64,000 bases of DNA from Bin5 sp965242905 (lineage in GTDB: Bacteria > Chloroflexota > Anaerolineae > Caldilineales > Caldilineaceae). Every line of letters starts with the position of its first letter. Position 1 is the stretch's first letter. The stretch spans positions 56,490-120,489 of the forward strand of contig CBDETM010000001.1 in the NCBI GenBank assembly GCA_965242905.1, read 5' to 3'. The notes beneath the pieces were generated by a model, which was not told where the DNA came from, made no database searches, and saw only the letters and a program-made list of their open reading frames with translations. Shown here piece after piece: positions 25,445 to 33,416 of this stretch. The translations under genes and the position numbers were made by a program.

Positions 25445-26524
25445 ATGCTAACACACAGCACACCCAATCGCATACCACTCGCCGCCGCCGCCGAAGTCGC
25501 GGCCCGGCTCCCAGGCACGCGACGCGAAGGCGCCGGCTACCGCACCCGCGGCTACTGTCACGGCAGCGGAGACAAATCGTCCTCCGCATCGCTGGTATTC
25601 AGCGACCCGCCCAGGCCCGGAGAACAGTCCCTGCACGTCCACTGCTACAAATGCAGCCCGCGGACGCCGGCAGAGCGCGACGCCATCCGCCACGCCTTGC
25701 AGAAGGCAACCGGCCTGCAGCTGTGCCTCTGTGACGACTGCCGGCAGGCACACCGCGCAGGTCAGCCGTTCACCGCAACATCCCGGGCCCGGTCGCCGGC
25801 GTCGGTTACGACACAGCCAACGCCGCGGCGCGGCGCCAAGAGAGACACGGCGGCCTACGCCGCCGAACTATGGGCCGCAGCCCGCCCGTCCACGTCCGGA
25901 CCGGCAGAACGGCATACCGCAGGCCGCTGGCTGGCCGCGCGCAACCCCCCCATCCGCTGGCCGGCAGGCCGGCCGCTGCCCGAAACAGTCCGCTGGCTTG
26001 CCCACAGCCACCACATATTCCCCCGCGGACAGCCGGACAGCCCCACCGCCGGTGCGCTGGTCATGGCCATGCGCCCCCTGTCCAACCCCACCGGCCCTAC
26101 CCACAAGGTGCATATGGTCGCCATCGACGCCAAGGGCCGCAAAGCGTACCACTGGCAGGCAGGCAAGCGCGGCGATAAGCACACCTACGGCCAGGACGGC
26201 GCCGCCTATGGTCTGCTCTGGAAACAACGACCAGTGGGCGAACACGCCTATGACCTGCACGTCGTCGAAGGCCTCGCAGACGGATTGGCGCTTCTCGCAG
26301 CCCTGCCGGAAGATCAGATCGTAGCCGTCTGCGCCGGCCTGCGCTACAGCGAAATCGACCCGGGCTGGTTCGCGTCCGTAACCCTCTGGCCCGACGGCGA
26401 CGAGATGGCGCTGGAAACAGCCCGCCAACAGGCGCAGCAGTGGGCAAACCGCGGCTACACTGTCCCAATCAAGCTGCTACCGAAAGGGGAAGACCCTGCA
26501 AGCATGAACTGGAGAACACCATGA
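25445..26524 (+). CDS. Toprim primase
   Basis: 359 residues. CHC2-like zinc motif near the N-terminus (GYCHGSGDKSSSASL with LHVHCYKCSPRT), a Pro/Arg-rich linker, and a C-terminal Toprim domain (HVVEGLADGLALLAAL for the Glu, VTLWPDGDE for the DxD-type pair). This arrangement is typical of phage and plasmid primases. The stop overlaps the helicase start (ATGA), giving a coupled primase-helicase-initiator cassette. Confidence 0.8.
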   Translation: MLTHSTPNRIPLAAAAEVAARLPGTRREGAGYRTRGYCHGSGDKSSSASLVFSDPPRPGEQSLHVHCYKCSPRTPAERDAIRHALQKATGLQLCLCDDCRQAHRAGQPFTATSRARSPASVTTQPTPRRGAKRDTAAYAAELWAAARPSTSGPAERHTAGRWLAARNPPIRWPAGRPLPETVRWLAHSHHIFPRGQPDSPTAGALVMAMRPLSNPTGPTHKVHMVAIDAKGRKAYHWQAGKRGDKHTYGQDGAAYGLLWKQRPVGEHAYDLHVVEGLADGLALLAALPEDQIVAVCAGLRYSEIDPGWFASVTLWPDGDEMALETARQQAQQWANRGYTVPIKLLPKGEDPASMNWRTP

Positions 26525-27696
26525 CGGCTACGCCCCTGCCCAACGGAACCGAAGGAATCACACCCGCCGAAGTGCCCGCAGAAATCCCCACCCCGCTCCC
26601 GGGATCTCTGGAGCTAAGACGCATAAACGCAGCCATCGCCGCCGGCAGGACGCCAGACAAGGCTGACATCGAAGCCGTGCGCCGTCTACGACCCCCCGGG
26701 GGAATGTCCGAAACAGAGGTCCTCCAGCTGATCGAAGCCCTGCACAGCGACAGTTCCGAAATCGCGCGACAAGCATGGACCCAAGTTAGCCAACTGATCA
26801 GATACCGCAGCTGGAACGAACAGACAAAATGGGACTTCCAAGCCCCTGATCGTGAATGGCTCATCAAAGACTGGCTGCCGCTCGGCCGCATCGGCCTGCT
26901 CACAGGCGAGGGCGAGAAGGGCAAAAGCCTGTTGGCGCTGCAGCTAGCCGCGAAAATGGCCGGCGGCGGCGGCCATTGGCTGGGCCGCGGCGTCAAGGTG
27001 ACCATGCCAGCCGTATCAGAAGGCGTCGCCGTGATTGCCAATTGGGAAGACGAATCTGACGAAGCGCGCCGGCGCCTGAACTGGATCGAAAACGCCGACC
27101 GCGCAGACGGCCAGACAACACCCTTGGCGAAGCGTGTAGGCGAAAGCCTGCGCTATCTGGAGATGGCCCAGGCCGGCCCCGTCTGGACAGCCGACGGCCT
27201 CTCCCTTATCGGCCGGCAGTTGCGCGACTACTGCGAAGAACACGACGCCCGCCTGCTTGTTCTCGACCCGCTGATCAACGCCTACGGCACATCAGAGAAC
27301 GCCAACGAGGAGGCCGCCCACTTCATGGCCGACTGGGGCGGCTGGGCGCAGGAAGCGAGGTGCACCGTCCTGCTTTGCCATCACCCGCCAAAAGCGGACA
27401 GAAAAACCGGACAGGAAGACGCCGACCACGGATTCAGGGGCGCTAGCGCCTTTTCCGCCGAGGCCCGCTTTTTCTGGCAGCTGGCCGACAAGAAGGAAAA
27501 AAACGAGCCGGCCATTACCGTGTTAAGACGGCGCAAAGGCAACTACGCAGACCCGAACACCTCGAAGGAAATATACCTGGACAAATCACAGAAAACCCAC
27601 TGGATTTGGCGCGTTGCCGCCGAGCAGCCCCAACAACAGACCATCAACAACCCCCTTGACTATCAGGAGAACGATGACTATGACGAAGTCGGTTAA
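26521..27696 (+). CDS. repA: RepA-like replicative helicase (AAA_25)
   Basis: 391 residues from ATG at 26521. Walker A is LTGEGEKGKSLLALQLA near residue 136, Walker B is ARLLVLDPLINAYGTS, and the sensor region is CTVLLCHHPPKADRKTGQED followed by GFRGASAFSAEARFFW. These match the hexameric RepA helicase group of RSF1010-like plasmids. It unwinds DNA at the plasmid origin. The preceding primase overlaps its start by 4 bp and the following initiator gene overlaps its end by 23 bp. Confidence 0.85.
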   Translation: MTATPLPNGTEGITPAEVPAEIPTPLPGSLELRRINAAIAAGRTPDKADIEAVRRLRPPGGMSETEVLQLIEALHSDSSEIARQAWTQVSQLIRYRSWNEQTKWDFQAPDREWLIKDWLPLGRIGLLTGEGEKGKSLLALQLAAKMAGGGGHWLGRGVKVTMPAVSEGVAVIANWEDESDEARRRLNWIENADRADGQTTPLAKRVGESLRYLEMAQAGPVWTADGLSLIGRQLRDYCEEHDARLLVLDPLINAYGTSENANEEAAHFMADWGGWAQEARCTVLLCHHPPKADRKTGQEDADHGFRGASAFSAEARFFWQLADKKEKNEPAITVLRRRKGNYADPNTSKEIYLDKSQKTHWIWRVAAEQPQQQTINNPLDYQENDDYDEVG

Positions 27697-29308
27697 CTCC
27701 CTGAACATTAATGAACGAATCAAACATATAGTCTCTATACTGAAAAAACGCGGCGAAATCCCAGAAGACGCCCAAGAGCCTGACCTGAACCAAATCGCCG
27801 GCAAGCGTTTCAACCCCCTCATGCAGGCAGCCTTTCAAGAATATGATCGGCGCTGTAGCGCTTTGATGGCCACAGCCGAAGAACACGAGGACGTTTCCTC
27901 TGTTTTGTCGCCCGCTGTGATCTTCGACAACGACTCTGCGGCCACCTCCTGGGAACCGCTATCGCTAGCAGGACTGAGCGGACGCATCAACAATGCGCTT
28001 ACCCCCGACCAGATATCCAATGACGAGGAGTTCCTATCCGTCGAACTGTTCGGCCTTCTATACATTCATCTCCTATGGGAAGCCATCCCCCCGGCGGACA
28101 GAAAGAAGGCCGGCCTTCAACACCCCTACACGCCACTGATTCGATCCCACCTGAAACCGCCCAAAAATGGGAATACAAGAAAAACCGGCATCCTTTCCGC
28201 CGCGCTAACGCGCAACCCGTTGAAAGATACGCCAACCTCTACCTTGTTCGACATAAAGGCATTTCGCAAACAGGGTGTCGGCTTTAACCCGTCGCCAGAA
28301 GACCAAGCACATCTACCGAATTTTGAACCCGTCAACCCCACCCAACTCGCGCCGGCCTTGCCGCTGCTCATGTATGACGAAGCGCGCGCCGGCAAAAACC
28401 CGGGCAGAGGAAGCCCCACAACGCCCTGGGAACTGCGCACCTGGATCGAACTGATATTGACAACCCCAGCCGCCGAGCGCTACAGCAGTGATGAACTATG
28501 TGTGCAGTACGGAGACTTCGTCGAGTGGCTGATGCCAAACGGACGCTACTCCAAAAAATGCTTTCAGGCTATCGACAGAGCGTTGGACGAAGTACACAAC
28601 CTGCGCTTGCCCTGGGAAATTGGCGGGGTCGGCGGCCTGTGGAGTGTGATACTGGTCATATCCAAACCCCGGACATGGAACGCCTACAACGACCTGCTGA
28701 TCTTCAAGACCTCCTTACCGCCAGGGGTCAGCGGATATGGACCACTAATTTACCGCCCCGCGCTGCGTGAAATGGGCCAGGAATCGGTACTGCAGTACCG
28801 ATCCTATCTTTCGCTTTCCTGGATGTGGGATCATTACGGCGCCAACAAAGGCCGGTACATTCAATCCACCCGAGTGCGTCTTGCCCGAGACAAGAACGAC
28901 AACCTCGTGGATGCCAAAGAAGCCATCATCCTGGACGAGAATGGAAAACCGGCGCGCACGTGGATGATCCGGCGCAAGCGCAACAAGAAGACAATCTGGG
29001 AGCCCAGGCCCGGCATTGTGCCTCTCGATACTGACGGAAAACCCGTCCCATCCTTGAATGACGCCGCCCGAGAACGCAATCCGGCCGCCGACCAGTACCC
29101 GATCCTGACGCCGCAACAGCTAGTGGCCCTCGCCTACATGGACGAACAGAAAAAACTCACTCCCACCACACATCGAAAGAGACAGGAGCGTTCCCGGAAG
29201 GCCCTCAAAACGATAGAAAGTAAGGGCCTGTGCACCCTCGAAGACTTCGACGGCGACATACGCATCCTGCCCCCACCCGGATGGGGAGCTTCTTTCGATC
29301 ATGACTAA
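27674..29308 (+). CDS. Putative replication initiator
   Basis: 544 residues from ATG at 27674 (AGGAGA upstream; ATG at 27680 is an alternative). No catalytic motif is seen. The middle (RGSPTTPWELRTWIELILTT, FVEWLMPNGRYSKKCFQAID) looks like a winged-helix region; the C-terminus is basic and ends in a second helix-turn-helix-like segment (HRKRQERSRKALKTIESKGL). Its place after a primase and RepA-like helicase and directly before four iterons is that of a RepC-type initiator. I infer iteron binding from this layout; sequence alone does not name a family. Confidence 0.6.
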   Translation: MTMTKSVNSLNINERIKHIVSILKKRGEIPEDAQEPDLNQIAGKRFNPLMQAAFQEYDRRCSALMATAEEHEDVSSVLSPAVIFDNDSAATSWEPLSLAGLSGRINNALTPDQISNDEEFLSVELFGLLYIHLLWEAIPPADRKKAGLQHPYTPLIRSHLKPPKNGNTRKTGILSAALTRNPLKDTPTSTLFDIKAFRKQGVGFNPSPEDQAHLPNFEPVNPTQLAPALPLLMYDEARAGKNPGRGSPTTPWELRTWIELILTTPAAERYSSDELCVQYGDFVEWLMPNGRYSKKCFQAIDRALDEVHNLRLPWEIGGVGGLWSVILVISKPRTWNAYNDLLIFKTSLPPGVSGYGPLIYRPALREMGQESVLQYRSYLSLSWMWDHYGANKGRYIQSTRVRLARDKNDNLVDAKEAIILDENGKPARTWMIRRKRNKKTIWEPRPGIVPLDTDGKPVPSLNDAARERNPAADQYPILTPQQLVALAYMDEQKKLTPTTHRKRQERSRKALKTIESKGLCTLEDFDGDIRILPPPGWGASFDHD

Positions 29309-29341
29309 GGCGAAGACAGTGGATCAAAAACAGTGCTTGAA

Positions 29342-29431
29342 TACATCTGAAGTCACACCATCCTCCCCACTACATCTGAAGTCACACTTTACTACATCTG
29401 AAGTCACACTTTACTACATCTGAAGTCACAC
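29342..29431. repeat. Replication iterons (4 x 17 bp)
   Basis: TACATCTGAAGTCACAC occurs without mismatch at 29342-29358, 29371-29387, 29393-29409 and 29415-29431. Start spacing is 29, 22 and 22 bp, so the last three lie on the same helix face. They begin 34 bp after the initiator gene. Candidate oriV. Confidence 0.9.
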
Positions 29432-29467
29432 ATCCTCTCTGGTAGAAAGGCAACCCCTATATACCCT

Positions 29468-29523
29468 ATACCCCTATAAGGGTATGGGAGGGCTGCCCAT
29501 GCCCTTATAAGGGCGGGCAGCCC
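29468..29523. repeat. Two nested hairpins beside the iterons
   Basis: ATACCC-CTATAA-GGGTAT at 29468-29485. Then GGGCTGCCC (29490-29498), AT, the 14-bp palindrome GCCCTTATAAGGGC (29501-29514) and GGGCAGCCC (29515-29523), giving a 9-bp outer stem. Both share a CCCYTATAAGGG core. Possible single-strand origin, cruciform or termination structure. From 29524 to 29988 I see no supported gene, only another CCCTATATA-rich tract near 29845. Confidence 0.6.
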
Positions 29524-29988
29524 CAGAGAAAAAATTCCTCGGCACGGTGGAACTGCCAGATAGAAGCGGCGCATGAACGCCGCCTAGAAAGGCAACCCAG
29601 GCGGCAGTTCGCTCCCCTGCTTCTGTCATCGTCGACCAATACGCTGCGTAAGTCGGCGCGTTCCATGCGAAGAACACGGTCAGAGAACGCGCTGTCAAAC
29701 ATGGCCGGCTAGGGCTACATTATCACCGGACACTTGGACGAGGGCTTGCGTATCCTGCCGCTGTCGAGATGAGGCGCCGGTTACTGCGGATGACTACATT
29801 TGCGGTGAACCTTTTGGCTTCTGACCAGAGAGAAACTGCTTTCCCCCTATATCTCCCTATATACCCTGTCGGGGCGATGCGGCAGCAACTGCGATTCTGG
29901 CAGTCGCGGAGGACCGTCGGCGGCCTGCCCAGACGCAAACGCGGTCGGCGTTTCAATACGCTATAGTGTAAGGGAGCCATCGGATATG

Positions 29989-30023
29989 AAAAGAGGCGCC
30001 ACATTGGATCCGGCGCCTCTTTT
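29989..30023. terminator. Bidirectional terminator
   Basis: AAAAGAGGCGCC-N11-GGCGCCTCTTTT, a 12-bp perfect stem with A/T flanks on both sides. It closes the antitoxin-doc operon (minus strand) and would also stop rightward transcription from the replicon. Confidence 0.85.
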
Positions 30024-30045
30024 GACAGATTGTTTTGAAACTGAC

Positions 30046-30234
30046 CTATGTAGGTTTCTGTCTGATTATCTCTCCCAACCAGGTGCATAGATTCGAGAAA
30101 TGAAAGGAATTTGTACGGAAGATTGCTGACTCTAACGCCCCTCTGTCATGGATGCCGAAGCTGCCTCCGTATTCTTCAATGAGGAAATCATGAGTTGCTA
30201 TGGCATCCTCGAAAGTTGGATATACACGACTCAC
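30046..30234 (-). pseudogene. doc: doc-type toxin, C-terminally truncated
   Basis: 62 codons: FEDAIATHDFLIEEYGGSFG then IHDRGALESAIFRTNS is the N-terminal part of Doc/Fic-type toxins. The catalytic HPFxxGNKR loop and everything after it are missing; the frame runs into other sequence, a stop and then a terminator. Start overlaps the antitoxin stop by 4 bp. The toxin is therefore almost certainly inactive, while its antitoxin and promoter remain well formed. Confidence 0.75.
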
Positions 30235-30440
30235 TCAGCAAGCAATTTATAGAGTTGGTGGTTTTTCTTGACACTTTCTCGGATATGGCGCATGAACTCA
30301 TTGTTGTGATCGCGACATGTTTCAGACTTCCCATCCGGGTCTTCTTGAACGTCCCTGGAAAGTGCGGCAGGCCCAGCGCCATTTTGCCTGACATGCGAAT
30401 CTGTACAATCTTGCTTTTTCGACGATGGGGATAGGGTCAT
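30231..30440 (-). CDS. Putative antitoxin of the truncated Doc
   Basis: 69 residues from ATG at 30440, with AAAGGAG nine bases upstream. Polar, with a C-terminal helix (NNEFMRHIRESVKKNHQLYK then LLAE) of the kind that docks on toxins. It overlaps doc by 4 bp and has a strong promoter with a palindrome over its -10 box. No named DNA-binding domain recognised. Confidence 0.6.
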   Translation of the reverse strand: MTLSPSSKKQDCTDSHVRQNGAGPAALSRDVQEDPDGKSETCRDHNNEFMRHIRESVKKNHQLYKLLAE

Positions 30441-30498
30441 TGTCACTATCTCCTTTCTGAACGCAGTTTTCTTCATTTTGACACTGCATCGAATTGCA

Positions 30499-30534
30499 CC
30501 CGTACAAAATATTTTGTACGGGCATACTTGTCAA
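30499..30534 (-). promoter_or_regulatory. Antitoxin-doc promoter with palindromic operator
   Basis: On the minus strand TTGACA (30534-30529), a 17-bp spacer and TATTTT (30511-30506). A 24-bp perfect palindrome, CCCGTACAAAAT and its complement, spans 30499-30522 and covers the -10 box. It lies between this operon and the divergent DUF3102 gene, so both could be controlled from it. Confidence 0.8.
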
Positions 30535-30557
30535 GGGTTGCAATGTCAAGATCATGT

Positions 30558-31070
30558 ATGGGCGAGCAGATAACCGCGCTTTGGCAGGAAGCAGTAGAGC
30601 GCCTGCGGACCTTCGGGGAGTTGGCCAGGCGTACAGTTGAGGCGGCATGGCTGGGAGGTGACGCGCTGCCCCTGTTCAAGAAGCAGTTGCCGCATGGTGC
30701 ATGGACATCAGCGCTGAAAGAGCGCGGCATTTCCAGGAGTACGGCGCATCGGTTCATCCAGTTACGGCAAAAGTACCCTGAAATGTCCCAATTTGGGACA
30801 TTTCGGAATGTGCAGGCAGCCTTGGCGGACGGTAAGAAGTCGAGCGAAGGCGAGCGCGCAACGCCGACGACGCGTCAGCATAACCCGGCCTATCTGGTGT
30901 CGGCCGATGATCTGTCGCTATTCCGAGAACGTAAGGCTTTGGCTTTTTGGCTTGCCTGCCGATCCTGTCCCCATGCTTGTCGGACTAACATAACCGGTGG
31001 TACAAACAGTGCGCCGTGTCACGGCACAATTTCTAGCCTGGATACCAGGCTTAGGAGCAGGATATCCTAA
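30558..31070 (+). CDS. DUF3102 protein, paralogue 1
   Basis: 170 residues from ATG at 30558 (an in-frame ATG at 30543 is possible). Residues 1-75 are DUF3102: ALWQEAVERLRTFGELARRT, KKQLPHGAWTSALKERGIS, STAHRFIQLRQKYPEM. These proteins are common on plasmids and phages and are thought to bind DNA. The C-terminal part after YLVSADDLSLFRE no longer matches the LDDLWDWERWG segment of paralogue 2 and looks frame-shifted. Transcribed divergently from the antitoxin-doc operon across a shared palindrome. Confidence 0.65.
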   Translation: MGEQITALWQEAVERLRTFGELARRTVEAAWLGGDALPLFKKQLPHGAWTSALKERGISRSTAHRFIQLRQKYPEMSQFGTFRNVQAALADGKKSSEGERATPTTRQHNPAYLVSADDLSLFRERKALAFWLACRSCPHACRTNITGGTNSAPCHGTISSLDTRLRSRIS

Positions 31071-31724
31071 AGGTTAACTGTCTTACCCTGACCCTGGCAA
31101 CAGGGGAAGTTCTCGAAAGAGTAAGGGGAAAATAGCATGACAGTAAAGCCGGAGAGTAGGGCAGTCACGAGAATACTAGTTCGGCAAGACCTGCGACGAG
31201 TGGGGCCTCTGTGATCGAGTGAGGACAAACTGGCGATTTTCTATGGAAGTATTATGTCAATATTCCTATGAGCGATTGAATGAGGACTGTTTGGTCCCTA
31301 CGCGTCGCCAATCAGGGCCCGCATCCGGTCGCTGCGCCGGCAGGGGCAAGGTGCGTCTGTTGCGCTCCAGATGAACGTGAACTGCTTGGACAGGAGCGCC
31401 GGCCCGGCTCGACAACGCTGGTGCCCAAGCCCCAGGTTTCCGTCCCTTTATCGAAGGCAGATGCTGGCGCCCCAAAAATTTCGTTTTTTGAAAAATTTCG
31501 TTCAGCGCCGACACATGACGCCATTTCGACCAATACCGCAACGCGCAACCATTTTCAGAGAACACATAAACGCGCAGCCCAGACAGTAAGAGAGAAACCA
31601 GAGACAGCCGCCAAGTCAATACCCCGGCGAGGCTGCGCTTCGTTTGCTACCGTTAGCGTCGCGGGCGCTGGCGGCATACACAACCCCAGATGCCGCTGCA
31701 CAGACCCACATTTGACCAACCAGG
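31071..31724. other. Non-coding stretch, possibly structured RNA
   Basis: No supported gene. Short complementary blocks cluster at 31075-31185 (ACTGTCTTACCCTGACCCTG; CAACAGGGGAAG; CTCGAAAGAG; GTAAGGGGAAAATAGC; CATGACAGT), suggesting RNA stems, including AACTGTC with GACAGT and TTCTC-GAAA-GAG. I recognise no known RNA family. Confidence 0.3.
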
Positions 31725-32147
31725 CCGGCACCCAGGGAAGCCGGGAAAGGCCCTCTCCCCAAACTGCCGGGGAGGGTCCTTTCCCGGGCGGCGGCAGACC
31801 GCCGCAACACCCCACGCGCCACCATTAGAGAGAGCAGCCGCCAATCGTACACAGCCATCAGGAGTTCGACCACCGCACAGCTGCGAAAGACTGACACGCT
31901 TGCGGCCGGCAGTGCATTCCCCGGATGGCGCCGGCATTGGTGCTGGCAGTGTGCCCAGGTTCAGTCCCTGTTTTGTGTAGGTGTTTGGATCGGCGTCTCG
32001 GCCTGCGCTGGCCGGCGCCTGCTATACGCCCGGCGGCCGCAGCTTCCAGGAACGAAGCGCACGCCAGAACCGACCAAGGCGCACAGCGGACCGCAGACCC
32101 CCCCCTGTGCCAACGTCAACACCCCGCCGGCCCGGTCGCCTTTTATT
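31725..32147. repeat. Repeat unit A, copy 1
   Basis: About 420 bp, opening with a strong hairpin (CGGGAAAGG ... CCTTTCCCG, 31741-31785) and ending in GCCGGCCCGGTCGCC followed by TTTTATTT. It is colinear with 32780-33157. Conserved blocks include CTGCGAAAGACTGACACGCT and CTATACGCCC. No convincing reading frame runs through it. Confidence 0.7.
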
Positions 32148-32245
32148 TGCCCTGGGCGCATAATGTAGAGTAATACGGATTAGAATTCAGCCTGCTGTCG
32201 CCTCCCCCCGGGCGCCGTGAAACCACCAGATTACAGGAGAGGTTC

Positions 32246-32473
32246 ATGGTTGGAATCGAACTTACTCAGCGTATCTTCGACGGCGACATCGGAGCCATTG
32301 TTTGCGTCTCAATCCCTGCCGCTCTTGTGATCTGGTGGTTAATACGCATCTACATATTCCCCATGTTCCCCGACAGAAAGTGGAAGCTCCCCTCAGGTCC
32401 GAAAGAGCGCACCTACTTCTACCGAAAAAAGAAAGGCGCGGTGGAGAAAAAATCGCCCGAAACCATGCCCTAG
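32246..32473 (+). CDS. Small single-pass membrane protein
   Basis: 75 residues. AGGAGAG precedes the ATG by 5-6 bp, a strong ribosome-binding site in a region otherwise short of them. Residues 15-38 (IGAIVCVSIPAALVIWWLIR) form one membrane segment; the rest is basic and cytoplasmic in prediction (YFYRKKKGAVEKKS). No family recognised. It lies between the two copies of repeat A. Confidence 0.6.
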   Translation: MVGIELTQRIFDGDIGAIVCVSIPAALVIWWLIRIYIFPMFPDRKWKLPSGPKERTYFYRKKKGAVEKKSPETMP

Positions 32474-32671
32474 CGCCCGGGCGTATGGCAAAGCGACGCG
32501 GCAGCCGGCACCATGCCAAGGCGATTTCCGACGAGGAACGGCATCTTAGAGCCGAAACTCCCCAAAATGCGGAATACGGCCGATTAAGGGTCTGCCGGCG
32601 AAAATCTTTCCGCACAGGAGGCGTTCTAAGGCCCTGAAATCGGCAAGGGGTACCTATAGGACCTTGCGATT

Positions 32672-32779
32672 ATGGCTTTCTCGACTGACCGGCAAGGGAT
32701 TGACAGGAAGAAATGGAGGGCCACGCGTCGGGCCGTTTTAGAGCGCGATCGGTACAGATGCCGCAAAGACGAGCTCGCA
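32672..32779 (+). pseudogene. HNH endonuclease 5' fragment cut by repeat A
   Basis: DRKKWRATRRAVLERDRYRC is the classic opening of small HNH endonucleases (W-x2-R-x3-LxRDxxxC). At about 32780, right after RYRCRKDEL, the sequence becomes repeat A copy 2, so the HNH core is lost. This gives one clear insertion boundary for repeat A. Confidence 0.6.
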
Positions 32780-33157
32780 GCCGGCATCCAGGGAAAGCCG
32801 GGAAAGGCCCTCTCCCCAAACTGCCGGGGAGGGTCCTTTCCCGGGCGGCGGCAGACCGCCGCAACACCCCACGCGCCTCCATCAGGGAGCGCAGCCGCCA
32901 TTCGTACAGCGCCGGCAGGCGCTCAACCACCACTCAACTGCGAAAGACTGACACGCTTGTAGCCAACAGTGCACACCCTGGATGGCCCCGGCATTGGCGC
33001 CGGCCATGTGCCCAGTTCCAGACCCGGTTTTGTGCAGGTTTCCGGACCAGTGCCTGGATCTGTCTTGGCCGGTGTCTGTTATACGCCCATCGAACGGAGC
33101 GCACAGCGGCGCCGGCGAACGTCAACGGCATTGCCGGCCCGGGCGCTTTTTATTACT
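32780..33157. repeat. Repeat unit A, copy 2
   Basis: Colinear with 31725-32147: same opening hairpin, same CTGCGAAAGACTGACACGCT block, same end GCCGGCCCGGGCGC followed by TTTTTATT. About 45 bp shorter than copy 1, with small deletions in the second half. Confidence 0.7.
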
Positions 33158-33416
33158 CGGGGCCCATTCCGCCGGCTAATCGCCGGCGGGGCCCCGACCG
33201 TATAACTAGATCTTATACAAAATGCAAACCGGCTGAACCCCGGCCGGTTTGCACCGGGGCGACCGCCAGTGTTTGTCACTGGGCGGTGCGGCCGCCCCTT
33301 TTTGTATAAGACGGAATTATACGGAATAAAAAGCGCTTTTCCGGGCCGGCAACATGAGAGGGGTACCCCCCTCTCAAACTCTCCCCCTCGCAGGGGGCAA
33401 GCCCCCCACACCCCCC

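Noticed and set aside
29342..29431. CRISPR array
   Set aside because: Repeats are 17 bp with spacers of only 5-12 bp, and three of the intervals are nearly the same sequence; they are iterons.
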